Source: Sulfitobacter sp. W027 (GTDB taxonomy: Bacteria; Pseudomonadota; Alphaproteobacteria; Rhodobacterales; Rhodobacteraceae). Taken from it: DNA of 64,000 nucleotides. The notes beneath the pieces are model-generated. The model worked only from the letters and a program-made list of their open reading frames with translations, ran no database searches and was not told the DNA's origin. Position 1 is the first letter of the stretch. The number at the start of each line of letters is the position of its first letter. Below are positions 45,648-54,185 of this stretch, one piece after another. The DNA is taken from assembly GCF_025143985.1 (NCBI RefSeq), contig NZ_CP083566.1, forward strand, positions 151,222 to 215,221. Direction: 5' to 3'. A program made the translations under genes and the position numbers.

Positions 45648-45664
45648 ATTCGGGAATTCCGAAT
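45648..45664. promoter_or_regulatory. Inverted repeat A in the divergent FDH control region
   Basis: ATTCGG, GAATT, CCGAAT: 6-bp arms with 5-bp centre. It lies in the 350-bp divergent gap between the DUF3305 gene and the Fe-S protein gene. It shares TTCGG/CCGAA half-sites with repeat B at 45726. No gene was seen in this gap. Candidate site for the FDH regulator. Confidence 0.4.
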
Positions 45665-45725
45665 CACTGAGCCGCAAGACTGCTACCTATAGGTGCCTGT
45701 CATTGCCAATCCCGCGAAGCCGCTC

Positions 45726-45738
45726 ACCGAATTTCGGT
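45726..45738. promoter_or_regulatory. Inverted repeat B in the divergent FDH control region
   Basis: ACCGAA, T, TTCGGT: perfect 6-bp arms around one base, 78 bp from repeat A and 87 bp before the Fe-S protein gene. Its half-sites are the same as those of repeat A but in the opposite order. Confidence 0.4.
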
Positions 45739-45825
45739 TGTGGGCAGTGCTAAAACCCGTCTAGCTTGGGGCCTCATCCACGCTCAAAAGGGCGCTGGAT
45801 TGAAGCGCGAAACAAGGGAAAAATC

Positions 45826-47790
45826 ATGGCCAAGACATTGATAACATGCGATTGCGCAGGGTCGCAGCTTATCGATTCCGAAGCGTTGGCTGATAGCACC
45901 GGTTTAGCGGTCGCCCGCCCCTGTTCGGCCCTCTGTACCACCCAGATCGACCGCGCAGCCAAGGCGCTGACCGCCGGGGATGCAGTTTTATGCTGCACTC
46001 AGGAAGAGCGGGTCTTTACCGAGTTGGCCGAGGAATTGGGTCTGCCCCCTGCCCCCCTCTTGGATCTGCGCGACCGGGCGGGATGGTCGGATGACCCCCG
46101 TGATAAAATGCCCAAAATGTCCGCTTTGGCGGCAGAGGCCCTGCTGGACGCCCCGGCAGAGAAAACAATCGATGTCGCCTCAGAAGGGTTATGCCTAATT
46201 ATCGGGCGCAGCCCGGCGGCGCTGGAGGCAGCGGCGCAACTTAAGGACCACCTCAGCGTTACATTGCTGATGGACGACGCGGTCACGCAGGCCGAGGACA
46301 ACCTGCCCGAGGTCCGCGACTTTGATCTCATCTCCGGCAAGCTGCGCCGCGCAAATGGGGCGCTTGGCCAGTTCGAAGTGGTGATCGACGCGCTGCGTCA
46401 GGTCGATCCGCGCGGCCGCGGCCCATTAAGCTGGACCGAACCGCGTGACGGGGCGAAAAGCCAGTGTGACGTGATCATCGACCTGCGCGGCGACACGCCG
46501 CTGTTCCCCGCGCACGAGAAACGCGAAGGCTACCTGCGCGCCGATCCTGCGCATCCGCCCGCTGTCGCCGCCGCCGTGCTCGCAGCCTCGCATCTGGTCG
46601 GCACTTTCGAGCAGCCGCTCTATGTACGGACAGAACCGCTGCTTTGCGCACACAGCCGGGCCGGACAAACCGGCTGCACGGCCTGTCTTGATCTTTGCCC
46701 CACGGGTGCGATCACCCCGGACGGCGACCATGTGACCGTCGATCCGATGATCTGCGCAGGCTGCGGCGCTTGCTCTTCGGCTTGCCCCTCCGGTGCCATT
46801 AGCTATGACGCGCCCCCCGTCGATTTCACCATGCGTCGGGTGCAGACCCTCGCCCGCGCCTACCTCAAGGCCGGAGGAGAAGCGCCGCGCATCTTGGTGC
46901 ATGACGACCACGGAGCCGAGATGATCCGCCTTGTGGCGCGTCACGGGCGCGGCCTGCCCGCCGATGTGGTGCCAATGCACCTGCCCGCACTGGCCGCCTT
47001 TGGCCATGCTGAGGCATTGGCCGCGCTGGCCGCTGGATTTGCCCATGTCGCGCTGCTGCTCGGCCCCAAAGCCGACCGCGACGCGATTGAGACACAGACT
47101 GCCCTCGCCCGCGCAATTGCCGGAGAAGCGCGTCTGTCGCTTATCGACACCCCCGATCCCGAGGCGTTAACCGATATCCTCTATGACGGCACGCCCCCCG
47201 CCCCTGTAGCACAGCCTGTCCGCCCTATGGGCAGCCGCAGGCAGATCGCTCGCCAAGCCGCCCGCGCGCTGCAGCCCGATGTGGAAGTGCTACCCCTGCC
47301 TCAAGGCGCGCCCTACGGCGCGGTACTGGTCGACAAGAACGCTTGCACGCTCTGCCTGTCCTGCGTCTCGCTCTGCCCCTCGGGCGCGCTTGGCGACAAC
47401 CCTGACCTGCCGCAACTGCGCTTTCAGGAAGACGCCTGCCTGCAATGCGGTCTCTGCGAACATATCTGCCCCGAGGATGCAATCACCCTCGCGCCGCAGC
47501 TTGATCTTACCGACGCAGCGCTCAGCCAGCGGATCCTGAACGAGGAAGAACCCTTTGCCTGCGTCGAATGCGGTAGCCTCTTCGGCGTGAAGTCCACGGT
47601 GGAGAAGATCACCGACAAACTGCGCAGCCACTCGATGTTTGCCGACGAAGCGAAGCTGCGGATGATCCAGATGTGCGATGACTGCCGGATCAATGCGCAG
47701 TATCACAGCACCAACAACCCGATGGCGGGGAACGAGCGCCCCCGCCCCCGCACCACCGAAGATTACCTCTCCAAACGGCGCGACCACTAG
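45826..47790 (+). CDS. Multi-cluster 4Fe-4S ferredoxin protein of the FDH island
   Basis: 654 residues. Two bacterial-type double ferredoxin domains are seen: CTACLDLCP with CAGCGACSSACP (about 285-330) and CTLCLSCVSLCP with CLQCGLCEHICP (about 505-560), together four [4Fe-4S] clusters. The N-terminal part has CDCAGSQ and later paired cysteines; the middle part (about 350-440) is a Rossmann-like domain; the C-terminal CVECGSLFGVKS and CDDC add two more CxxC pairs. AAGGGA precedes the ATG. It is divergent from the FDH operon and starts a rightward five-gene run. An electron carrier or sulfur/cluster donor for FDH is inferred. Confidence 0.82.
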   Translation: MAKTLITCDCAGSQLIDSEALADSTGLAVARPCSALCTTQIDRAAKALTAGDAVLCCTQEERVFTELAEELGLPPAPLLDLRDRAGWSDDPRDKMPKMSALAAEALLDAPAEKTIDVASEGLCLIIGRSPAALEAAAQLKDHLSVTLLMDDAVTQAEDNLPEVRDFDLISGKLRRANGALGQFEVVIDALRQVDPRGRGPLSWTEPRDGAKSQCDVIIDLRGDTPLFPAHEKREGYLRADPAHPPAVAAAVLAASHLVGTFEQPLYVRTEPLLCAHSRAGQTGCTACLDLCPTGAITPDGDHVTVDPMICAGCGACSSACPSGAISYDAPPVDFTMRRVQTLARAYLKAGGEAPRILVHDDHGAEMIRLVARHGRGLPADVVPMHLPALAAFGHAEALAALAAGFAHVALLLGPKADRDAIETQTALARAIAGEARLSLIDTPDPEALTDILYDGTPPAPVAQPVRPMGSRRQIARQAARALQPDVEVLPLPQGAPYGAVLVDKNACTLCLSCVSLCPSGALGDNPDLPQLRFQEDACLQCGLCEHICPEDAITLAPQLDLTDAALSQRILNEEEPFACVECGSLFGVKSTVEKITDKLRSHSMFADEAKLRMIQMCDDCRINAQYHSTNNPMAGNERPRPRTTEDYLSKRRDH

Positions 47791-47816
47791 GCCGCCCCTA
47801 AGCACAGGAGCCACCC

Positions 47817-48020
47817 ATGAGCGAAGACTTCAACATGTCGATGCGCAAGTTTCTCAAGCAGGTCGGCGTGACCTCGCAACAGGCCATCGAAAAGGCCATG
47901 CGCGACCATGACACGAGCGGCAAGACCTTCGCGGTCAAGGCCGTGATCACGATCCCGGAACTGGGTCTCGAACACACCATCGACGGCACCATTGCCGGCG
48001 CGGACAAGGGCGAGGCATAA
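47817..48020 (+). CDS. DUF6494 small protein
   Basis: 67 residues: MSEDFNMSMRKFLKQVGVTSQQAIE, a helical part followed by KTFAVKAVITIPELGLEHTIDG, a beta hairpin. No signal peptide or cysteines. A ribosome site AGGAG lies close upstream. The family is known only as a short conserved protein encoded beside Mrp-type ATPases and FDH genes in alphaproteobacteria. It may be an adaptor of the Mrp protein encoded next (5 bp apart). Confidence 0.8.
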   Translation: MSEDFNMSMRKFLKQVGVTSQQAIEKAMRDHDTSGKTFAVKAVITIPELGLEHTIDGTIAGADKGEA

Positions 48021-48025
48021 GCGAC

Positions 48026-49096
48026 GTGACTGCCAGCAGGGAAGCGGTCCTGACCGCGCTAAAAACTGTGACCGATCCGGCCACGGGCACCGACATCGTG
48101 GCCAGCGGCGTGATGCGTGCGCTGAATGTGGACGACGCAGGCGCGGTGCGTTTCGTGATGGAAATCCCGCCCGCGCAGGCCAAGGCCTACGAGGAGGCCA
48201 AGGCGCAAGCCGAGGCGGCGCTGGCGCAGGTCGAAGGCGTGAGCAAAGTCTCCATCGTGCTGACCGGCCATAGCGAGAAGGCCCCGCCGCCGGACCTCAA
48301 GCCGCAGCGCAAGGCCGAGCCGACCGGCCCGCAGAAAATCCCGGGCGTTGACCGCATCATCGCCATTGCCTCCGGCAAGGGCGGCGTGGGTAAATCTACC
48401 GTCTCGGCCAACCTCGCATGTGCGCTGGCCGCCCAAGGCCGCCGCGTGGGCTTGCTTGATGCCGATGTCTACGGCCCCAGCCAGCCCCGGATGCTCGGTG
48501 TCTCGGGCCGCCCGGCCTCGCCCGATGGCAAGACCATCCTGCCGATGCGCAACCACGGCGTCACCATGATGTCGATTGGCCTGATGACCAATGAGGATCA
48601 GGCCGTCGTCTGGCGTGGGCCGATGCTCATGGGCGCGCTGCAGCAGATGATGACGCAGGTGCAATGGGGCGCGCTCGACGTGCTGATCGTAGACCTGCCG
48701 CCCGGCACCGGCGACGTGCAGATGACGCTGGCGCAGAAGGCCCATGTGGATGGGGCGGTTATCGTCTCTACACCGCAGGACGTGGCTCTGATCGACGCCC
48801 GCAAGGGGATCGACATGTTCAACCAACTCAAGGTGCCAATCCTTGGGATGATCGAGAACATGTCGACCCATATCTGCACCAATTGCGGCCACGAGGAGCA
48901 TGTCTTTGGCCACGGCGGTGTCGCTTCTGAAGCTGAGAAATGGGGCGTGCCGCTTCTTGCAGAAGTCCCGCTAGACCTGCAGATTCGCCTCGCCTCAGAT
49001 GGCGGTGCGCCGATCACCGTAAGCCAGCCGGACAGCAAACAGGCGGCGGCCTTCCACGCGATCGCCAAGCAACTGATCGACGCTGGCGTAGCATGA
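48026..49096 (+). CDS. Mrp/NBP35-family P-loop Fe-S carrier (ApbC-like)
   Basis: 356 residues. An N-terminal MIP18-type domain (about 1-85) is joined to a ParA-like P-loop ATPase with IASGKGGVGKST (near 112-122), and the Fe-S binding pair CTNCGHEEHVFG near 285. Mrp/ApbC proteins carry [4Fe-4S] clusters to target apoproteins. In this operon the target may be the FDH subunits or the multi-cluster Fe-S protein. GTG start; overlaps the next gene by ATGA. Confidence 0.9.
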   Translation: MTASREAVLTALKTVTDPATGTDIVASGVMRALNVDDAGAVRFVMEIPPAQAKAYEEAKAQAEAALAQVEGVSKVSIVLTGHSEKAPPPDLKPQRKAEPTGPQKIPGVDRIIAIASGKGGVGKSTVSANLACALAAQGRRVGLLDADVYGPSQPRMLGVSGRPASPDGKTILPMRNHGVTMMSIGLMTNEDQAVVWRGPMLMGALQQMMTQVQWGALDVLIVDLPPGTGDVQMTLAQKAHVDGAVIVSTPQDVALIDARKGIDMFNQLKVPILGMIENMSTHICTNCGHEEHVFGHGGVASEAEKWGVPLLAEVPLDLQIRLASDGGAPITVSQPDSKQAAAFHAIAKQLIDAGVA

Positions 49097-49809
49097 GTGA
49101 AGCGCCGTCCTTTCCCCCGCTGATGTCGGGCGAGGCGGTGGCGGGTGACGCCCTCTCCGCCGCCTGCGCCCGTGCGGCCGAAGGCTGTGACGCTGGTCTT
49201 ATCACCTACCGGCTGGACGGGGCCGAGATGCAGGGCGCGCTGGTCTTCGCGCCCGAGGTGCCGCTGGCGCGGGCGGCGGCGATGCTGCCGGTCTGCGGTG
49301 TCGGCTTCCAAAACGCCCTTGGCGCGCTTTCCCCGCCCGAAGTGGCGGTGCAACTGCAATGGGACGGTGGCATTCGCCTGAACGGCGCTTCCTGCGGTGC
49401 GTTCCGTATGGTTGCCTCTAGTATCGATCCCACGGCGGTCCCGGATTGGTTGGTTGTGGGGTTTACCCTGCCCCTCTACCCTGCAGACGACCCAGACATG
49501 GCGGAAACAGGCCTTAACCCGGATCAAACCGCACTATTCGCTGAAGGCTGTGCCGAGGTTCAGCCCCCTGCCCTGATCTCTTCTTGGGCGCGGCACACGT
49601 TGCACTGGATCAACCGCTGGGAAGGCCTCGGCCCCGTTAGTCTGCATGGCGAATGGCGTGGATTGGTCTATGGGATCGACAGTGAGGTGACGGTGCGGGG
49701 CCAAAGCGGTACATTCATCGGTGTCGACGAAGACTTCGGCATGCTCATGCGCAACGAGACAACCACCCAGCTGATCCCGCTCACCACCCTATTGGAGGCC
49801 ACCCCATGA
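49093..49809 (+). CDS. Biotin/lipoate ligase-like protein of the FDH island
   Basis: 238 residues, start ATG overlapping the Mrp stop. The fold resembles biotin-protein ligase: an N-terminal part with LPVCGVGFQNALGAL, a core strand VQLQWDGGIRLNGASCGAFRM (near 85-105), WLVVGFTLPLYP (near 118), and a C-terminal SH3-like domain (about 175-238, GEWRGLVYGIDSEVTVRG). The usual ligase GRGRxGR-type adenylate loop is not apparent, so a true ligase activity is doubtful. A family of this kind is associated with FDH islands; role unknown. Confidence 0.7.
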   Translation: MSEAPSFPPLMSGEAVAGDALSAACARAAEGCDAGLITYRLDGAEMQGALVFAPEVPLARAAAMLPVCGVGFQNALGALSPPEVAVQLQWDGGIRLNGASCGAFRMVASSIDPTAVPDWLVVGFTLPLYPADDPDMAETGLNPDQTALFAEGCAEVQPPALISSWARHTLHWINRWEGLGPVSLHGEWRGLVYGIDSEVTVRGQSGTFIGVDEDFGMLMRNETTTQLIPLTTLLEATP

Positions 49810-50291
49810 CCCTCAAACTCGCCCGCGCGATCCATTTCGATGAAAGCGACCGCAACGTCTTTGCTTCGCCCGCGCGCACCGGCGAATGGTGCATCTCCGG
49901 GGGTTTCGAGTTCTCGGACTGGACCCAAGGCGATCTGACCGGCAAGGCGCGTCAGGCCTTCGCTAACGGCTGGCTGGGTCTAGAAACCTTCGGTAGGGTC
50001 ACCTTTGTTGCCGTAACGCAGATCGAAGAAGCTGAGGTGGAGACGCTCACTGCCATGCTGGCACAGCATTTCGTCACCTACTACGGTGCCCCATCCGTCG
50101 ACGCCGCCCGCCCGGTGGCATCCGAGGAACTGGCGCAGATGATCGAGCTTTGCGCAGAACACGCTCCCAATTGCCTGCTCACCGTGGCACGCGAATTGAC
50201 GGATGCCGGCGTGCGGGAGAGTTTCCGTATGATCCAGCCGCAGGATGCCGGACTTGAACAATTTGCCATCCATGGCGATCTGCCAGAATAG
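49806..50291 (+). CDS. DUF6505 protein
   Basis: 161 residues, starting MTLKLARAIHFDESDRNVFASPARTGEW. It has alternating helices and strands, including GLETFGRVTFVAVTQIEEAEVE (near 57-78), a single Cys pair (ELCAEHAPNCLL) and no signal peptide. It overlaps the ligase-like gene by ATGA and ends the rightward operon, converging on tupA 43 bp away. It is encoded next to Mrp and FDH genes; function unknown. Confidence 0.75.
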   Translation: MTLKLARAIHFDESDRNVFASPARTGEWCISGGFEFSDWTQGDLTGKARQAFANGWLGLETFGRVTFVAVTQIEEAEVETLTAMLAQHFVTYYGAPSVDAARPVASEELAQMIELCAEHAPNCLLTVARELTDAGVRESFRMIQPQDAGLEQFAIHGDLPE

Positions 50292-50334
50292 ACTACCCGA
50301 GCCACATTGCGGCGCGGATGGTCTTTAAGTCAGG

Positions 50335-51147
50335 TTATTCAGCGCCTTTCGCATTGAACACGAAGAGCGTCTCACCATTGATCTTATAGTCGTTGATCAA
50401 GGCCTTCGCCCGGTCAGAGATCAGCCATGTTTCCAACTTCAGTGCCAGATCATTTTTGACGTGATCGTGCAGCTCTGGGTTCACCGGCAGATAGGCATAT
50501 TGGTTAAACAGTACGGGATCGCCGGCATAGAGCAGCGCCAACTCGCCCTTATTGCCAAAGTTCAGCCAGCTTGCGCGGTCCGACATGACATAGGCGGGCA
50601 TCCCCGAAGCGGTGTTAAGCGCGGCCCCCATGCCGGCGCCAACGGCGTTGTACCACGTGCCAAAGGTCGCCGGATCAAGGCCAGCCTCCGCCCAGAGGGA
50701 CAGTTCTTTCTTATGCGTGCCACTGTCATCACCACGGCTGACAAAGTTCGATTCAGCCTTTGCAATCGCCGCGAGCGCCCCGGTGGCCGCATCGGAGCTG
50801 GCAATTCCCGCCGGGTCGCCCTTGGGCCCGATAAAGACAAAATCATTATACATGATCTCGGTCCGATGGCTGCCGAACCCGTCCTCGACAAAGGCCTCTT
50901 CCGCCTTGCGCGAGTGCACGAGGATCGCATCTACGTCCCCTGACTCGCCCAGCTTGAGGGCTTGGCCGGTGCCTACCACCAGCAGCTGTACATCCAGATC
51001 AAGGTCCGCCGCAATTTCGGGCAGAAGCACATCGGCGAGACCGGAGTTGTTGAACGAAGTGGTCACAGCCATCTTCAACACATCCGCCGCCTGGGCCGCA
51101 GTGCTCAGCGTCAGCGCTGAAATTGCGCCAATAATCCAATGTTTCAT
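50335..51147 (-). CDS. tupA: Tungstate ABC transporter binding protein (TupA type)
   Basis: 270 residues with a signal peptide (1-20, ending AQAADV). AVTTSFNNSGLADVLLPEI matches the oxyanion-binding TTS-x-x-x-S-G-L segment of TupA; VGTGQALKLGESGDVDAILVHS and MYNDFVFIGPKGDPAGI are further TupA landmarks that separate it from ModA and from phosphate binders. Third gene of a leftward operon B-C-A, overlapping tupC by 4 bp. Placement by a formate dehydrogenase island indicates tungsten supply for the enzyme. Confidence 0.88.
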   Translation of the reverse strand: MKHWIIGAISALTLSTAAQAADVLKMAVTTSFNNSGLADVLLPEIAADLDLDVQLLVVGTGQALKLGESGDVDAILVHSRKAEEAFVEDGFGSHRTEIMYNDFVFIGPKGDPAGIASSDAATGALAAIAKAESNFVSRGDDSGTHKKELSLWAEAGLDPATFGTWYNAVGAGMGAALNTASGMPAYVMSDRASWLNFGNKGELALLYAGDPVLFNQYAYLPVNPELHDHVKNDLALKLETWLISDRAKALINDYKINGETLFVFNAKGAE

Positions 51148-51854
51148 TCTACGATATCTCCTCTTAAAAATGCCTGAGCCTCTGCGGTCTCAGGTTGGTT
51201 GAAAAACGTATCTGCGGATCCTGCCTCATGAAGCCGGCCTCCAAGCAGGAACAAGACATCATCGGCCAGACGCCGCGCTTGGCCGAGGTCATGGGTCGAT
51301 AGGATCAACCGCGTTCCGGCAGATTTCGCGGTCTGCAATATTGCCTCAATCTCACGCGTCGCGCGCCCGTCTAACGCGGCACATGGCTCATCCAGAAACA
51401 GCAATTTGGGCTTGCAGATAAGCGCCCGTGCGAGGGCGAGTTTTTGCTGCTCTCCGCCTGACAGCACAGGGGCTGAGCGGCTCAAAAGCGGCTCTAACCC
51501 GACGCGCGCGGCCCATTCCTCTGCCGCTTGCCGGGCCTTTGCCTTTCCCACCCCGCGCAGGCGCAAGGGGTAGGTGAGATTTTCAAGGACCGTGCGCCGC
51601 AGCATGACCGGACGCTGAAAAACGAACCCTTGGTGGTGGCGCGCCTCTTCGGTTGCGCAGGCCCAGTCGATCTGCCCCGCAGAGAGCCGCGCGGTACCGT
51701 GCAGCAGTTGCAGCAGCGTGGTCTTCCCTGCTCCATTCGGGCCGATCACGACCGTGGCGCCCTGCCCTTCGAGTGTCAGATCAATCGGCCCAACCAACCG
51801 CTGCCCCCGCCTACGGCTTTCAATCGCATTCGCTTGCATCGGGAAAAGCTGCAT
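51144..51854 (-). CDS. tupC: Tungstate ABC transporter ATPase (TupC type)
   Basis: 236 residues. Walker A GPNGAGKTT (near 37), signature LSGGEQQKLALARA (near 132), Walker B LLFLDEPCAALD (near 153), H-loop STHDLGQARRL. The ATG at 51854 shares one base with the tupB stop. It lacks the C-terminal molybdate-sensing domain of ModC. Powers import with TupB. Confidence 0.87.
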   Translation of the reverse strand: MQLFPMQANAIESRRRGQRLVGPIDLTLEGQGATVVIGPNGAGKTTLLQLLHGTARLSAGQIDWACATEEARHHQGFVFQRPVMLRRTVLENLTYPLRLRGVGKAKARQAAEEWAARVGLEPLLSRSAPVLSGGEQQKLALARALICKPKLLFLDEPCAALDGRATREIEAILQTAKSAGTRLILSTHDLGQARRLADDVLFLLGGRLHEAGSADTFFNQPETAEAQAFLRGDIVE

Positions 51855-52558
51855 CACCACCGGCCCTCACGTTCAGTCCGGCCCAACCAGTGGATGGCGA
51901 GGTTCACGGCAACGGCCAGCCCGATCAGCACGAAACCGAGCGCGAGAGCCAAAGCAAACTCCCCCTTCCCCGTCTCAAGCGCGATCGCTGTGGTCAGCAC
52001 CCGCGTCGCGTGATCGATGTTGCCACCGACAATCATGATTGCACCGACCTCACCGATCGCACGACCAAAGCCTGCCAGCGCGGCAGTCAGGAGGGCGCGG
52101 CGGGAGTCCCAAAGCAGGGTTCGTATTTTCTGCCCCTGCGTGACATTCATCGAAATCAGCAAATCGTGATATTCTTGCCAAAGATCGCGGATTGACTGAT
52201 GTGCAATCGAGGCGATCAGCGGCACGATGATGATCACTTGCGCGATAATCATCGCCGTAGGCGTGAACAACAGCCCCAACACGCCAAATGGCCCCGAGCG
52301 GGAAAGCAGCACATAAACAATTAGGCCCACAACAACAGGCGGCAGTCCCATTAATGCGTTCAGTACTGCAATCACCAACCGTCGTGCGCGAAACCGCTTT
52401 ACGGCAACCAATGCTGCGAGCGGAAGGGCGATCAGACAGGCAACCACCAAAGCCGTGAGCGTCACACGCAATGACCGCCCGGCGATTTCCACCAGTTCGG
52501 CATCAAACGTGAACACAAGCCAAAAAGCCTGTGCAATCCCGCTCCAAATATCGACCAT
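51854..52558 (-). CDS. tupB: Tungstate ABC transporter permease (TupB type)
   Basis: 234 residues from ATG 52558 (AGGGG upstream); in-frame ATGs at 52588 and 52600 are alternatives. Five to six helices; the EAA-type loop is MNVTQGQKIRTLLWDSRRALLTAALAGFGRAIGEVGAIMIVGGN (near 145-185, only parts quoted here as landmarks: GRAIGEVGAIMIVGG). The MGLPPVVVGLIVYVLLSR segment is typical of the TupB/ModB group. First gene of the operon. Confidence 0.87.
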   Translation of the reverse strand: MVDIWSGIAQAFWLVFTFDAELVEIAGRSLRVTLTALVVACLIALPLAALVAVKRFRARRLVIAVLNALMGLPPVVVGLIVYVLLSRSGPFGVLGLLFTPTAMIIAQVIIIVPLIASIAHQSIRDLWQEYHDLLISMNVTQGQKIRTLLWDSRRALLTAALAGFGRAIGEVGAIMIVGGNIDHATRVLTTAIALETGKGEFALALALGFVLIGLAVAVNLAIHWLGRTEREGRW

Positions 52559-53009
52559 CGCCCCTGTGGCCTCCCCGCATTGGAGCATCAGCCCCGTCAC
52601 CGCGCACCCTGTCAGGACTATCGCGCGGAGGCTAGAGCTAGAAGGTTTGAAAATGGCGGATGAGACAGGCTGGCCAGTAATTCAGCACGGTTGTGAGGAT
52701 AGACGGTCAGGATGACCCTGGCGTGATTCTCGCGAACAGGGTTATGTGGCTCTAACAACGTTCAAATCACCTTATTCTGCTGCATAGGGGCGATCGACAA
52801 GGTTAAACTTTGCCCAAGTATAGTTTTATCTAGTTCTTTCAAAGCGTTAGACAACACGTTCCTGTCTATATTTTAGTCTAGCCAAGACTATAGTTGTCAT
52901 CGGTCCCCCTTCACACGCAAGAATCTGTTGCACGCGATGCTCTATTGGCATTAAGTAACGGAAACAAAAGCGCTACCGAATAATAGCGTTACTGAGAGCG
53001 AGGGCAGAT
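52559..53009. promoter_or_regulatory. Control region upstream of repABC
   Basis: About 450 bp, clearly richer in A+T than the genes toward its right end, with no supported gene. It contains TAGTCT-n5-AGACTA (52874-52890), AGTAACG (52954-52960) matched by CGTTACT (52987-52993) just before repA, and related direct copies TATAGTTTTATCTAG (52819-52833) and TATATTTTAGTCTAG (52867-52881). In repABC replicons such sites upstream of repA are bound by RepA as autorepressor or by RepB as partition site; which applies here cannot be told. The classic GTT-n4-GC-n4-AAC site was looked for and not seen here. Confidence 0.55.
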
Positions 53010-54185
53010 GTGACGGACACTGTACACATCAATACACGGATCCGCCGTAATGCGGAAACGCTTTCCGAGGCGTTGGAAAGTCACATGCTGAAGGTCTTCG
53101 CGCCTGATGCGCGGAAGGAATTGCGCCGCTTTTCTGCTGGGGAAGCCGCTGAATTGCTTGGTATTTCCACAAGTTTTCTCCGCAAACTTCATTTCGATGA
53201 CAAGATCGTAGAAGTGCGAACCAGCCCCGGCGGGCGGCGGCATTACAGTGCCGATGATCTGCTGAATATCCGGAAAACGCTAGAAGCAACTGCGAAATCG
53301 CGGGGGGCCTATCTGCGCGGACGGCGTGAAGGGGACAAGTTGCAAGTATTGTCCTTTTTGAACTTCAAAGGCGGTAGTGGGAAAACGACGAGTGCAATCC
53401 ATGCCGCGCAGCGCTTGGCTTTGAAGGGATACCGCGTCCTTTGCGTGGATATCGACCCTCAAGCCTCTCTAACCACGTTGTTTGGCTATCGCCCAGAGTA
53501 TGATTTCTTGAATTCAGGCACGATCTACGATGCCATTCAGTATGATGATCCGGTGCCACTGGCCGATGTTATTCAGAAAACATACTTTACAGGCATTGAC
53601 CTCGCCCCTGGTGGGTTGATGCTCCAGGAATTTGAACATGAGACACCACAGGCGCTGTTGAACAACACGCAGCCTGCGTTTTTCGCGCGTCTTGCGACTT
53701 CTCTACAGGACGTAGAGCAGGATTATGACGTGGTTATCTTCGATTGCCCGCCGCAACTGGGCTATCTCACGATGTCAGCGCTTTGCGCTTCGACGGGCGT
53801 GTTGATCACCGTTGTGCCCAATATGCTTGATGTCGCGTCCATGTCGCAGTTCTTGCAGATGAGTGCAGACTTGCTAGATGTCGTCTCTAATGCGGGGGCA
53901 AGCATGGAGTTCGACTTCCTGCGCTTCCTTATCAACCGCTATGAGCCTAACGACGGCCCTCAGCAGCAAGTTCTATCCTTCCTCAGACAGTTGTTTGACG
54001 AAGAAGTCATGGTCGCTCCGATGTTAAAATCCACAGCGATTTCTGACGCCGGGCTGACCCATCAGACAATTTACGAAGTGGATCGATCGCAGTTTCATCG
54101 GACAACATATGACCGAGCGGTGGATTCACTTAATCTTGTGAATGATGAGATCGAAACCATGATCCAGAAAGCATGGGGGCGTTAA
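53010..54185 (+). CDS. repA: RepA, plasmid partition ATPase
   Basis: 391 residues, usual RepA size. The N-terminal helix-turn-helix (AAELLGISTSFLRKL, about 47-61) binds the repA promoter; the ParA ATPase follows with Walker A FKGGSGKTT (near 118-126), DIDPQASL (near 148) and FDCPPQLG (near 245). RepA and RepB segregate the replicon, and RepA-ADP represses the operon. GTG start with GAGGG upstream. It shares one base with the repB start (TAATG). Confidence 0.95.
   Translation: MTDTVHINTRIRRNAETLSEALESHMLKVFAPDARKELRRFSAGEAAELLGISTSFLRKLHFDDKIVEVRTSPGGRRHYSADDLLNIRKTLEATAKSRGAYLRGRREGDKLQVLSFLNFKGGSGKTTSAIHAAQRLALKGYRVLCVDIDPQASLTTLFGYRPEYDFLNSGTIYDAIQYDDPVPLADVIQKTYFTGIDLAPGGLMLQEFEHETPQALLNNTQPAFFARLATSLQDVEQDYDVVIFDCPPQLGYLTMSALCASTGVLITVVPNMLDVASMSQFLQMSADLLDVVSNAGASMEFDFLRFLINRYEPNDGPQQQVLSFLRQLFDEEVMVAPMLKSTAISDAGLTHQTIYEVDRSQFHRTTYDRAVDSLNLVNDEIETMIQKAWGR

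Noticed and set aside
51206-51222. GAAAAACGTATCTGCGGA inside tupC resembles the repeat at 36825
   Set aside because: It lies in coding sequence (Ser-Ala-Asp-Thr-Phe-Phe). One-mismatch 17-mers are expected by chance several times in 64 kb, so no shared operator is claimed.
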